Shown: piece after piece, positions 48,996-57,184 of the stretch
Position numbering within the stretch: position 1 is the first letter of the stretch
How the letters are laid out: the number at the start of each line of letters is the position of its first letter
NCBI RefSeq assembly: GCF_030142075.1
Contig: NZ_CP126241.1
Span: forward strand, 1,798,001 to 1,862,000
Source: Arthrobacter sp. zg-Y20
GTDB taxonomy: Bacteria > Actinomycetota > Actinomycetes > Actinomycetales > Micrococcaceae
Direction of reading: 5' to 3'
DNA length: 64,000 nt
Program-made: the position numbers and the translations under genes
The notes under the pieces: generated by a model
Database searches by the model: none
What the model was told of the DNA's origin: nothing
What the model saw: only the letters and a program-made list of their open reading frames with translations

Positions 48996-49574
48996 ATGGT
49001 CCGGACCGTGTACTACGCCTCGGCCTCACTCGACGGCTTTGACGCCGCCGGACACAACCCGGCGGGGTTCAACTCCGCCGACTACCTGGCCGCAGGCTTC
49101 GACCCCTTTTCCCCGCATCCGACGGAAGCCGCCGGAACCGAAGTGCCATCCGCCGCAGGAGCCGTGGTGATGGGCGCAGGCACCTATGCACGGCTGCTGC
49201 GCCAGGTCCAGGAACACGGGCCTGCGGCATGGGACTGCCCGCAGGCACCGGTGTGGGTCTATACCCACCATGAGTTTCCCGGCATAAACGGCGCTGACGT
49301 GATGTTCGTGCGCGGCCCCGTCAGCGAGTTCGCCGCCGACATTGCCGATTCCGCCAATAACGCCGACGTGTGGCTGCGCGGGACAAACCTTGCCGCCCAG
49401 TACCTCCGGGAAGGCCTGTTGGATGAGCTGCACCTGACACTGCACCCGCTGCTGCTGGGCTCAGGGCAGGCTCTGCTGCCGGCCGCGGCGAATCAGCAGG
49501 TCCGTCTGCTCCGGTCAGAGCCTTCCGCGGACGGCAGCATGCGCCTGCACTACTCGTTCCTGCCCGGTGCCTAG
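48996..49574 (+). CDS. Dihydrofolate reductase-like (RibD C-terminal domain) protein
   Basis: This 192-residue protein has the RibD_C/DHFR fold. It starts VRTVYYASASLDGFDAAG; the glycine motif VVMGAGTYARLL, VWLRGTNLAAQYLREGLLDELHLTLHPLLLGSGQALLP and the end LLRSEP follow. Proteins of this family (YyaP/YwjB-like) are widespread in actinobacteria and are thought to bind NADPH; their substrates are mostly unknown. It overlaps the convergent thioesterase gene by 4 bp. Confidence 0.85.
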   Translation: MVRTVYYASASLDGFDAAGHNPAGFNSADYLAAGFDPFSPHPTEAAGTEVPSAAGAVVMGAGTYARLLRQVQEHGPAAWDCPQAPVWVYTHHEFPGINGADVMFVRGPVSEFAADIADSANNADVWLRGTNLAAQYLREGLLDELHLTLHPLLLGSGQALLPAAANQQVRLLRSEPSADGSMRLHYSFLPGA

Positions 49575-50059
49575 CGGGACTCGCGGATCATGTTGGTGAT
49601 CCGGGCGGTGGACAGGCGCCGGCCCTGCTCATCCGTCATCACTACTTCATGCGTGGTGAGGGTATTGCCCAGGTGCAGCGCGGTGGCCGTACCGGTGACC
49701 AGCCCCGAGGACACGGACCGGTGATGCGTGGCCCCTATTTCAATACCCACCGCGTGCCGGCCCGGGCCTGCGTGCATTCCGGCACCAAAGGAACCAAGGG
49801 TCTCAGCGAGGACCAGGTGCGCGCCGCCGTGCAGGATTCCGGCCACCTGTTCGTTGCCTTCCACCGGCATGGTGGCGACCAGGCGGTCCGGCGCCATTTC
49901 CAGGAACCGGATGCCCATCTTCACCACGAGCCGTCCGACACCGTGCGCGGCAAGCCAGTCGTGCAGCTCCTCCGGGACACCTGCGTCCAGGAGTTCCTGC
50001 CGGTGCGGGTTCGTGTGTGCCGCGGGGCCCCCCGGGCCCGGCGTGAAAATCTCGCTCAT
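49571..50059 (-). CDS. PaaI-family thioesterase (hotdog fold)
   Basis: This 162-residue hotdog-fold thioesterase includes MGIRFLEMAPDRLVATMPVEGNEQVAGILHGGAHLVLAETLGSFGA, with the HGG motif and Glu/Asp typical of 4-hydroxybenzoyl-CoA thioesterase/PaaI/EntH relatives. The extended open frame upstream to 50185 has no coding character and is antisense to polA. Its ATG is 20 bp from the polA start on the other strand, so the two promoters must overlap the two coding regions. Confidence 0.87.
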   Translation of the reverse strand: MSEIFTPGPGGPAAHTNPHRQELLDAGVPEELHDWLAAHGVGRLVVKMGIRFLEMAPDRLVATMPVEGNEQVAGILHGGAHLVLAETLGSFGAGMHAGPGRHAVGIEIGATHHRSVSSGLVTGTATALHLGNTLTTHEVVMTDEQGRRLSTARITNMIRESR

Positions 50060-50078
50060 GGCAACTAGGCTTGCATTT

Positions 50079-52889
50079 GTGAGTGAATCTACCAAACTGG
50101 CCGGCACCCCCCTTAGCAACAGCGACACCGAAAACAGCGGCACCGAGGACAGCAGCACCAAAAGCAACGGCACGGACGCCGGCACTGCAGCGGTTCAGCT
50201 CGGGAACGTGAATGCCGGGGGACACAACCGGTTGCTGGTGATTGACGGTCACTCCATGGCTTTCCGGGCCTTCTACGCCCTCCCGGCCGAGAACTTCTCC
50301 ACCGACACGGGCCAGCACACCAACGCGGTGTACGGATTCACCTCCATGTTGATCAACCTGATCAAAGAAGAGAAGCCCACCCACGTGGCGGTGGCCTTTG
50401 ACCTGGACACGCCGACGTTCCGCTCCGAGGAGTACACCGAGTACAAGGGCGGCCGGAACAAGACGCCCGAGGAGTTCCACGGGCAGATTGACCTGATTAT
50501 CAAGGTCATGGAGGCCATGCGCATTCCTACCCTTTCCATGGACGGCTACGAAGCGGACGACGTGCTTGCAACCCTCGCCACCAAGGCGTCGGCGCAGGAC
50601 TGGGACGTGATGGTGGTCTCCGGTGACCGCGATGCCTTCCAACTGGTGGATGACCACGTCACCGTGTTCTACCCCAAGAAGGGGGTATCCGATCTGCCCC
50701 GGATGGATGCCGCGGCGGTCGAAGCGAAGTACCTGGTGCCGCCGGACAAGTACTCCGACCTTGCCGCGCTGGTGGGCGAGACAGCGGACAACCTGCCGGG
50801 CGTTCCCGGTGTTGGACCCAAGACGGCGGCAAAGTGGATTAAGCTCTACGGCGGCCTCGAGGGGATCCTCGAGAATTTGGACGCCATCAAGGGCAAGGTT
50901 GGCGATTCCCTGCGCGAGAACATCGAAGATGTTAAGCGGAACCGGCGCCTGAACCGGCTGCTGCGGGATCTGGACCTGCCCGTGGAGCTCGACGCGATGG
51001 CTGCCCGGCGCCCGGACCGGGAGGCCATCGAGGAACTCTTCGACGCACTGCAGTTCAACGCGCTGCGCAAGCGGCTCTTCGACGTTTACGGGGAAGAGGA
51101 AGGCGAGGCCAGCACCCATGCCGAAGTGGCTGCCCCCGAACACACTGTCCTGACGGACGCCGGTGCCCTGCAGGACTGGCTGCGGGCCACTAACCAGGCC
51201 CGCACCGCCGTGCAGCTTGTGACCGAAGGAGCGGCCGCGTCCCGCGACGTCGTCGGCATCGCCCTGGTGACCGACGCCTCCGCGGCCTATGTGCCGCTGA
51301 CCGGGCTCGACGCCGAGGCCGAGCAGGTGCTCGCAGCATGGCTGGCGAACCTGGATGCTCCCAAGGTGGTTCACGATTTCAAGGAGGCCTACAAGTCACT
51401 GGCCGCCCGCGGGCTGCACCTGGCCGGGGAAGTGGATGACACCGCCATTTCCGGCTACCTGATCCAGCCGGACCGCCGCAGCTACGAACTGGCGGACCTG
51501 GCCCAGTACCACCTGAAGATGAACATTGTTCCGGCGGCAGCAGCGAGCAACCAGCTGGAACTGTCCCTGGGCGATGAAGATGCAGCCACGCCCGCCGTAT
51601 CCAAGGCCTTCGCGGCACTGCGCCTGAGCGAGCACTTCGCCGGCCAGCTCGTGGAGCGCGGAGCCAACCAGCTGCTGGGCGGCCTGGAGCTGCCGCTGTC
51701 CGAGGTGCTGGCCGAAATGGAACTGGCCGGTATTGCCGTGTCCTCCGAGAAGCTGGACCGCCTGCTGGATGACTTCAGCGCCACCATCACGCACGCCAGC
51801 GACGAAGCCTTCCGGATCATCGGCAAGGAAATCAACCTCGGTTCGCCCAAGCAGCTGCAGGCGGTCCTCTTTGATGAACTGGGCCTGCCGAAGACCAAGA
51901 AAATCAAGACCGGCTACTCCACCGACGCAGACGCGCTGACGGACCTGATCGTCAAGACCGGGCACCCTTTCCTTGAGCAGCTCCTGGCCTTCCGAGACGC
52001 GTCCAAGCTGCGCTCCACCGTCGAGGGACTGCGCAAAGCCGTTGCCGACGACGGCCGCATCCACACCACGTACGCCCAAACGGTGGCGGCCACCGGACGC
52101 CTGTCCTCGGTGAACCCGAACCTGCAGAACATTCCGATCCGCTCGGAGGAGGGCCGCCGCATCCGCGAGGTGTTCGTGGTGGGCAACGGCTACGACTCGC
52201 TGCTTACCGCCGACTACTCGCAGATCGAAATGCGGATCATGGCCCACCTTTCCGGTGACGAAGGGCTGATTTCCGCCTTCCGTGCCGGCGAGGACCTGCA
52301 CCGCTTTGTAGGCTCGCACGTGTTCAACGTGGCCCCCGAAGAAGTAACCAGCGCCATGCGTTCCAAGGTCAAGGCCATGTCTTACGGCCTGGTCTACGGG
52401 CTGAGCTCCTTCGGCCTGTCCAAGCAGCTGGCCATCCCGGTCGATGAAGCCCGGACCCTGATCCGGGACTACTTCGAACGCTTCGGAGCCGTGCGCGACT
52501 ACCTGCGCGGCGTCGTCGAGCAGGCCCGCAAGGACGGCTTCACCTCCACCATCGAGGGGCGCCGGCGCTACCTGCCGGACCTTTCCAGCGACAACCGGCA
52601 GCTGCGCGAAATGGCTGAGCGTGCTGCCTTGAATGCCCCCATCCAGGGCTCCGCGGCGGACATCATCAAGAAGGCCATGCTGGGCGTGGACAGTGAACTC
52701 AAGGCCCAGGGCCTGAAATCCCGGATGCTGCTGCAGGTCCATGATGAACTGGTGCTCGAAGTCGCTCCCGGCGAGCGGGACGCGGTGGAAAAGCTGGTCC
52801 GCACGCAGATGGGCGCGGCGGCGGACCTGTCTGTGCCGCTGGATGTCTCGGTTGGTCAGGGCGTCAGCTGGCACGAAGCCGGCCACTAA
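50079..52889 (+). CDS. polA: DNA polymerase I
   Basis: This 936-residue polymerase works in Okazaki-fragment processing and repair. It has a 5'-3' exonuclease domain (LLVIDGHSMAFRAFYALP, SGDRDAFQLV, GVPGVGPKTAAKWI, about residues 50-350), a middle domain in the 3'-5' exonuclease position (about 380-540) that lacks the usual DxE motif and is likely inactive as in many actinobacteria, and a polymerase domain: motif A DYSQIEMRIMAHL, motif B RSKVKAMSYGLVYGLSSFG and motif C LLQVHDELVLEV. The GTG at 50079 is chosen because a TAGGCT -10 box (50066-50071) lies 7 nt upstream, so the message is leaderless; an ATG at 50058 is the alternative. A Thr/Ser-rich N-terminal extension of ~45 residues precedes the domain. 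Confidence 0.95.
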   Translation: MSESTKLAGTPLSNSDTENSGTEDSSTKSNGTDAGTAAVQLGNVNAGGHNRLLVIDGHSMAFRAFYALPAENFSTDTGQHTNAVYGFTSMLINLIKEEKPTHVAVAFDLDTPTFRSEEYTEYKGGRNKTPEEFHGQIDLIIKVMEAMRIPTLSMDGYEADDVLATLATKASAQDWDVMVVSGDRDAFQLVDDHVTVFYPKKGVSDLPRMDAAAVEAKYLVPPDKYSDLAALVGETADNLPGVPGVGPKTAAKWIKLYGGLEGILENLDAIKGKVGDSLRENIEDVKRNRRLNRLLRDLDLPVELDAMAARRPDREAIEELFDALQFNALRKRLFDVYGEEEGEASTHAEVAAPEHTVLTDAGALQDWLRATNQARTAVQLVTEGAAASRDVVGIALVTDASAAYVPLTGLDAEAEQVLAAWLANLDAPKVVHDFKEAYKSLAARGLHLAGEVDDTAISGYLIQPDRRSYELADLAQYHLKMNIVPAAAASNQLELSLGDEDAATPAVSKAFAALRLSEHFAGQLVERGANQLLGGLELPLSEVLAEMELAGIAVSSEKLDRLLDDFSATITHASDEAFRIIGKEINLGSPKQLQAVLFDELGLPKTKKIKTGYSTDADALTDLIVKTGHPFLEQLLAFRDASKLRSTVEGLRKAVADDGRIHTTYAQTVAATGRLSSVNPNLQNIPIRSEEGRRIREVFVVGNGYDSLLTADYSQIEMRIMAHLSGDEGLISAFRAGEDLHRFVGSHVFNVAPEEVTSAMRSKVKAMSYGLVYGLSSFGLSKQLAIPVDEARTLIRDYFERFGAVRDYLRGVVEQARKDGFTSTIEGRRRYLPDLSSDNRQLREMAERAALNAPIQGSAADIIKKAMLGVDSELKAQGLKSRMLLQVHDELVLEVAPGERDAVEKLVRTQMGAAADLSVPLDVSVGQGVSWHEAGH

Positions 52890-52926
52890 GTACGCGGCGC
52901 CGCCGCTTCAACACACAGGGGGAAGC

Positions 52927-54258
52927 ATGGGAACGGACAACGGCACGAACAACGGCGCGGTCGGGCTGCGGTTCGCTTCGTTCCCGGCCGGTTACGACTC
53001 CGCGGACCATAGCAAGGCCGATGAGCGGACAGTTCGGTGGTTCGACGCCGTTAACCTTGGCTTCCACGAGGACCGCAGCATCCCGGAACGCTTCCCGGCC
53101 CAGGTGGACGGTTACCTGCGGGACGGGCGGATCCTGACCGCGGTATACGACGACGATATGCCGGAGTATGCCTGGGATCCGGCGGTGCCAGTGGCCACCT
53201 ACGGCACCATGGTCAACGACTTGAACGTAGGCGGACGGGAGCTGCTTCCCGCTCATTTGGTTACGGCGGTCACCGTGCGTCCCACGCACCGGCGCCGCGG
53301 GATCCTGCGGCAGATGATTACCTCGGACCTTGCGCGGGCCAAAGCGGCCGGCTTGGCGCTGGCGGCCCTCACGGCGTCGGAGGCAACCATCTATGGACGG
53401 TTCGGGTTCGGCGCCGCCACTTCCACCGCCCGAGTAGAGCTGGACACCAGGGGTGGCCTGGAGTTCAGTGCGCCGCCGAGGGGCAGCATTGCCGTTGCCG
53501 ACCCTGACAAGATCCTGGCGTTGGCGCCGGAACTTTTCCGGGCCCATCTGGAGCGTACCTTCGGTGCCCTGGGCCGCCAGCATGCGTACGCCATGCGTGC
53601 GGCCGGGAAATGGAACGGGGAAAACACGGAACCGGACCGGGCGGTGCGCAGTGTCCTGCGCTTCAACGCAGAAGGGGTCCCGGACGGCTACGCGGCCTAC
53701 AAGTCGCTGGGCTGGCGAAACGAACCGCACACCATGAAGGTCATCGACCTGGTGGCGGCCAGTGACGAGGCGTACCGCGAACTGTGGCGTTACCTGGGGT
53801 CCATCGACCTGGTGGACCGGTTGACGTATGCCGAAGCTCCGGTGGAGGATCCGCTGCCCTGGATGCTCGCGGATCGGCGCCGCTACACCGTAAAGGACAT
53901 CGAGGACGTCCTGTGGCTGCGGATCCTGGACGCTCCGGCCGCCCTGGCCGCGCGCGGCTATTTCGGCGACGGCGCGGTGGTGCTCCACGTCACGGATCCG
54001 ATGGGCCTGGCGGACGGGACCTTCCTGCTGAAGGTGCGTGACGGCGTCGGGACATGCGCTCCGGCCGAACCGGGAGAGGACGCCGGCACGCTCCGGGCGG
54101 AGCTGACGGTTGCGGCCCTGGGCTCGCTCTACCTGGGGGCGGTGAGTGCCCGGACCTTGGCAGCCGCCGGGGGAGTGCGGGCTCAGGATGATGCGCTGTC
54201 CCTTCTGGACTCACTGTTCGCGGCAGGACCGGCGCCCTACTGCAGCACGCATTTCTAG
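52927..54258 (+). CDS. Eis-like GNAT acetyltransferase
   Basis: This 443-residue enhanced intracellular survival (Eis)-type acetyltransferase has two GNAT folds and an SCP-2-like C-terminal domain. The acetyl-CoA loop is VTAVTVRPTHRRRGILRQMI. The general-acid Tyr is in EATIYGRFGFG, and the chain ends in a C-terminal Phe (STHF), whose carboxylate is the base in the mycobacterial enzyme. Family members acetylate aminoglycosides, peptides or lysines, so mild aminoglycoside tolerance is possible but unproven. It follows polA by 37 bp with a strong AGGGGGAAG ribosome site. Confidence 0.88.
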   Translation: MGTDNGTNNGAVGLRFASFPAGYDSADHSKADERTVRWFDAVNLGFHEDRSIPERFPAQVDGYLRDGRILTAVYDDDMPEYAWDPAVPVATYGTMVNDLNVGGRELLPAHLVTAVTVRPTHRRRGILRQMITSDLARAKAAGLALAALTASEATIYGRFGFGAATSTARVELDTRGGLEFSAPPRGSIAVADPDKILALAPELFRAHLERTFGALGRQHAYAMRAAGKWNGENTEPDRAVRSVLRFNAEGVPDGYAAYKSLGWRNEPHTMKVIDLVAASDEAYRELWRYLGSIDLVDRLTYAEAPVEDPLPWMLADRRRYTVKDIEDVLWLRILDAPAALAARGYFGDGAVVLHVTDPMGLADGTFLLKVRDGVGTCAPAEPGEDAGTLRAELTVAALGSLYLGAVSARTLAAAGGVRAQDDALSLLDSLFAAGPAPYCSTHF

Positions 54259-54320
54259 GCCCCCGGGGTCCCCGCGCGCCGGATCCGGGTGTTTTTCTCC
54301 AGGTCACCGGGCAATCCCCT

Positions 54321-54350
54321 TTGACCTGCGTTGGCGGGTCCGGCTAGACT
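54321..54350 (+). promoter_or_regulatory. Promoter of rpsA
   Basis: TTGACC (54321-54326) and TAGACT (54345-54350) are separated by 18 bp and match housekeeping sigma elements. The start point would be near 54357, leaving a leader of about 180 nt. Confidence 0.6.
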
Positions 54351-54360
54351 GATCGGGCGC

Positions 54361-54380
54361 GTAATAGCGCGAGTTATTAC
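54361..54380 (+). promoter_or_regulatory. Hairpin at the start of the rpsA leader
   Basis: GTAATA-GCGCGAGT-TATTAC can form a 6-bp stem right at the predicted transcript start. It may protect the 5' end or take part in S1 autoregulation. The rest of the leader (54381-54536) shows no further clear motif. Confidence 0.4.
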
Positions 54381-54536
54381 CCATCCTGTCCATCTCCGGG
54401 CAAACAAGCTGTTCGTCGCAGGCATTTACGTGCCTTCGTCTTTCACTTGGGCCAGTATCTGCCTGCGGGTTACCCCGCCGGTTAGTGGAAACCAGTCCGG
54501 AATACAAAACAACTTCCACATCGGAGTCCCAACTAC

Positions 54537-56009
54537 ATGACCATCACCACCAACGAGAAGTCCGGTACCCCGCAGGTCGCCATCAACGACATCGGTACTG
54601 CCGAGGACTTCCTCGCCGCGATTGACGCAACGATCAAGTACTTCAACGACGGCGATCTCGTCGAAGGTACCGTTGTCAAGGTTGACCGCGACGAGGTCCT
54701 GCTCGACATCGGTTACAAGACCGAGGGTGTCATTCCTTCCCGCGAGCTTTCCATCAAGCACGACGTTGATCCCGGAGACGTTGTCTCCGTTGGCGATCAG
54801 GTCGAAGCCCTGGTGCTCACCAAGGAAGACAAAGAAGGCCGTCTGATCCTGTCCAAGAAGCGCGCACAGTACGAGCGCGCCTGGGGCGACATCGAGAAGG
54901 TCAAGGAAGAAGACGGCGTCGTTACCGGTACCGTCATCGAGGTTGTCAAGGGTGGTCTTATCCTCGACATCGGGCTGCGCGGCTTCCTGCCGGCATCCCT
55001 CGTGGAGATGCGTCGTGTCCGCGACCTGGCTCCGTACATCGGCCAGCAGATCGAAGCCAAGATCATCGAGCTGGACAAGAACCGCAACAACGTTGTTCTG
55101 TCCCGCCGCGCATGGCTCGAGCAGACCCAGTCCGAGGTTCGCTCCACGTTCCTCAACAAGCTGGAAAAGGGCCAGGTTCGTCCGGGCGTTGTTTCCTCCA
55201 TCGTCAACTTCGGTGCATTCGTGGACCTGGGCGGCGTCGACGGCCTGGTTCACGTCTCCGAGCTGTCCTGGAAGCACATCGACCACCCCTCCGAGGTTGT
55301 CGAAGTTGGCCAGGAAGTCACCGTTGAGGTTCTGGAAGTTGACCTCGACCGCGAGCGTGTCTCCCTGTCGCTGAAGGCTACGCAGGAAGATCCGTGGCAG
55401 ACCTTCGCCCGCACCCACGCCCTCGGCCAGGTTGTTCCGGGTAAGGTCACCAAGCTGGTTCCGTTCGGTGCGTTCGTCCGCGTCGAAGACGGCATCGAAG
55501 GCCTGGTCCACATCTCCGAGCTGGCAGTGCGCCACGTGGAGCTCGCCGAGCAGGTTGTCTCCGTTGGTGACGAACTGTTCGTCAAGGTCATCGACATCGA
55601 CCTTGAGCGCCGCCGCATCTCGCTGTCCCTCAAGCAGGCCAACGAGGGCGTCGACCCCGAGGGCACCGAGTTCGATCCGGCTCTGTACGGTATGGCTGCA
55701 GAGTACGACGAAGCCGGCAACTACAAGTACCCGGAGGGCTTCGACCCCGAGTCCAACGAATGGCTCGAAGGCTACGAGACCCAGCGTGCCGCTTGGGAGC
55801 AGCAGTACGCTGACGCCCAGGCCCGTTGGGAAGCCCACAAGAAGCAGGTCGCCCAGCACAACTCCGAGGACATCGCTGCTGCATCGGAATCCCACGATTC
55901 CGGCACCACCAGCTACTCCTCCGAGCCGGCCGTTGCCGAGACGGGTGCCGGCACGCTGGCTTCCGACGAAGCCCTGGCTGCACTGCGCGAGAAGCTCACG
56001 GGCAACTAA
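54537..56009 (+). CDS. rpsA: 30S ribosomal protein S1
   Basis: This 490-residue ribosomal protein brings mRNA to the 30S subunit. Four S1 (OB-fold) repeats are visible: VEGTVVKVDRDEVLLDIGYKTEGVIPSRE, VTGTVIEVVKGGLILDIGLRGFLPASL, RPGVVSSIVNFGAFVDLGGVDGLVHVSEL and VPGKVTKLVPFGAFVRVEDGIEGLVHISEL. This is the four-domain actinobacterial form. The C-terminal ~110 residues are acidic, with low complexity. Codon use is strongly biased to preferred codons, as for a highly expressed gene. The ATG is preceded by CGGAGTCCC. It ends at a strong terminator. Confidence 0.97.
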   Translation: MTITTNEKSGTPQVAINDIGTAEDFLAAIDATIKYFNDGDLVEGTVVKVDRDEVLLDIGYKTEGVIPSRELSIKHDVDPGDVVSVGDQVEALVLTKEDKEGRLILSKKRAQYERAWGDIEKVKEEDGVVTGTVIEVVKGGLILDIGLRGFLPASLVEMRRVRDLAPYIGQQIEAKIIELDKNRNNVVLSRRAWLEQTQSEVRSTFLNKLEKGQVRPGVVSSIVNFGAFVDLGGVDGLVHVSELSWKHIDHPSEVVEVGQEVTVEVLEVDLDRERVSLSLKATQEDPWQTFARTHALGQVVPGKVTKLVPFGAFVRVEDGIEGLVHISELAVRHVELAEQVVSVGDELFVKVIDIDLERRRISLSLKQANEGVDPEGTEFDPALYGMAAEYDEAGNYKYPEGFDPESNEWLEGYETQRAAWEQQYADAQARWEAHKKQVAQHNSEDIAAASESHDSGTTSYSSEPAVAETGAGTLASDEALAALREKLTGN

Positions 56010-56048
56010 TTCCGGCCAGGCCGCTTCGGTGAGCCGGATGCAGTAAAC

Positions 56049-56086
56049 CAGAAGCGGGCCCCCACGAAAGTGGGGGCCCGCTTCTG
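56049..56086 (+). terminator. Rho-independent terminator after rpsA
   Basis: CAGAAGCGGGCCCCCAC pairs with GTGGGGGCCCGCTTCTG (17 bp) around a GAAA tetraloop, 40 bp after the stop. GNRA loops stabilise such hairpins. The T-run is short. Confidence 0.92.
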
Positions 56087-56108
56087 TATGTATGCCGTTC
56101 CGTTGGCG

Positions 56109-57128
56109 CTAGGCAGATTCCCGGACCACAAGGGACGTGGGCAGCCGCGTGACGCGTTCCGCCGGACGCCCTTCGATCAGGTCCACCAGGATCTCGGCCA
56201 TCTTCTCGCCCAGCAGCGAGATCGGGTGGTGGATGGTGGTCAGCGCCGGGGCCACGCTGGTGGCGTAGTAGTCATCATCAAATCCGACGACGGCGACGTC
56301 GTCGGGGATCCGCAGCCCGCGTTCCTTGAGCACCGTATAAGCACCGGCTGCCATCTGGTCATTGGCGGCGAAGACGCCGTCCACGGGCTGCCCGCGGTCC
56401 AGCAGCCGGCGCATGGCGGCGGCCCCCGAGGCCACGGTAAAGTCGCCGGCTTCCACCAGGAGGTCGCTGAGGCCGGCACGCTGCACTGCAGTACGCCAGC
56501 CCGCCAGCCGGTCCACGCCCGGATGCATGTCCTGCGGGCCGGCAATGGTTGCAATACTGCGCCTGCCGGCACTAATCAGCCGCTTGGTGGCCGTCGCCGC
56601 CCCTTCCTCGTTGTCCACCTCGACGAAGTAGGCCTCAGCGGAGTCCAGCAGGGGACGGCCCGCGAAGACCAGCGGCAGGGAGCCGTTCAAATGCGTCCAG
56701 GAATGATCCCCGGTGTGGTGTGACACCACCAGGACCCCGTCCACGTTTCCGCCCAGCAGGTACCGCCGGGTTTTCTCCGGATTGGACTCAGAGGACGTCA
56801 CCATGTTGAGCATGTACTCGGTGGTGTTCAGGTAACGTGCAACGCCTTCCACCACGGCCGCGAAGAAGGGATCCGCGAAGACCTTGGAGGTGGACTCCGG
56901 GACCAGCAGGGTCACAGTGTAGGTGCGTCGGCTGGCGAGGGTCCTGGCAGCACGGTTCGGCACATAGTTCAGCACCTTCACTGCCTGCTCCACCGACGTG
57001 ACGAGGTGCGGGTCAACGGAGGATGAACCGTTGACCACGCGTGACACCGTGGCACGGGAGACTCCGGCCAGGGCCGCGACCATTTCGAGGGTCGGGGCGG
57101 AACGGACCTGGCCGGACTCAGCTTTCAC
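56109..57128 (-). CDS. LacI-family regulator (CebR-like)
   Basis: This 339-residue LacI/GalR-type repressor has the N-terminal helix-turn-helix TLEMVAALAGVSRATVSRVVNGSSSV with the conserved hinge RAARTLASRRTYTV, and the periplasmic-binding-protein-like ligand domain (VTLLVPESTSKVFADPFF, GVDGVLVVSHH, GVFAANDQMAAGAYTVLKERGLRIPDDVAVVGFDD). It closes a five-gene minus-strand locus for beta-glucoside uptake, 56 bp after the GH1 gene. It is the obvious repressor for the two operators at 62037 and 62091. GTG start after GGAGATATAA. Confidence 0.9.
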   Translation of the reverse strand: MKAESGQVRSAPTLEMVAALAGVSRATVSRVVNGSSSVDPHLVTSVEQAVKVLNYVPNRAARTLASRRTYTVTLLVPESTSKVFADPFFAAVVEGVARYLNTTEYMLNMVTSSESNPEKTRRYLLGGNVDGVLVVSHHTGDHSWTHLNGSLPLVFAGRPLLDSAEAYFVEVDNEEGAATATKRLISAGRRSIATIAGPQDMHPGVDRLAGWRTAVQRAGLSDLLVEAGDFTVASGAAAMRRLLDRGQPVDGVFAANDQMAAGAYTVLKERGLRIPDDVAVVGFDDDYYATSVAPALTTIHHPISLLGEKMAEILVDLIEGRPAERVTRLPTSLVVRESA

Positions 57129-57184
57129 TTATATCTCCCTGCGCCTTGGGCCGGGGTGCCCGGCTGATGCCAGCTTACGGGACC

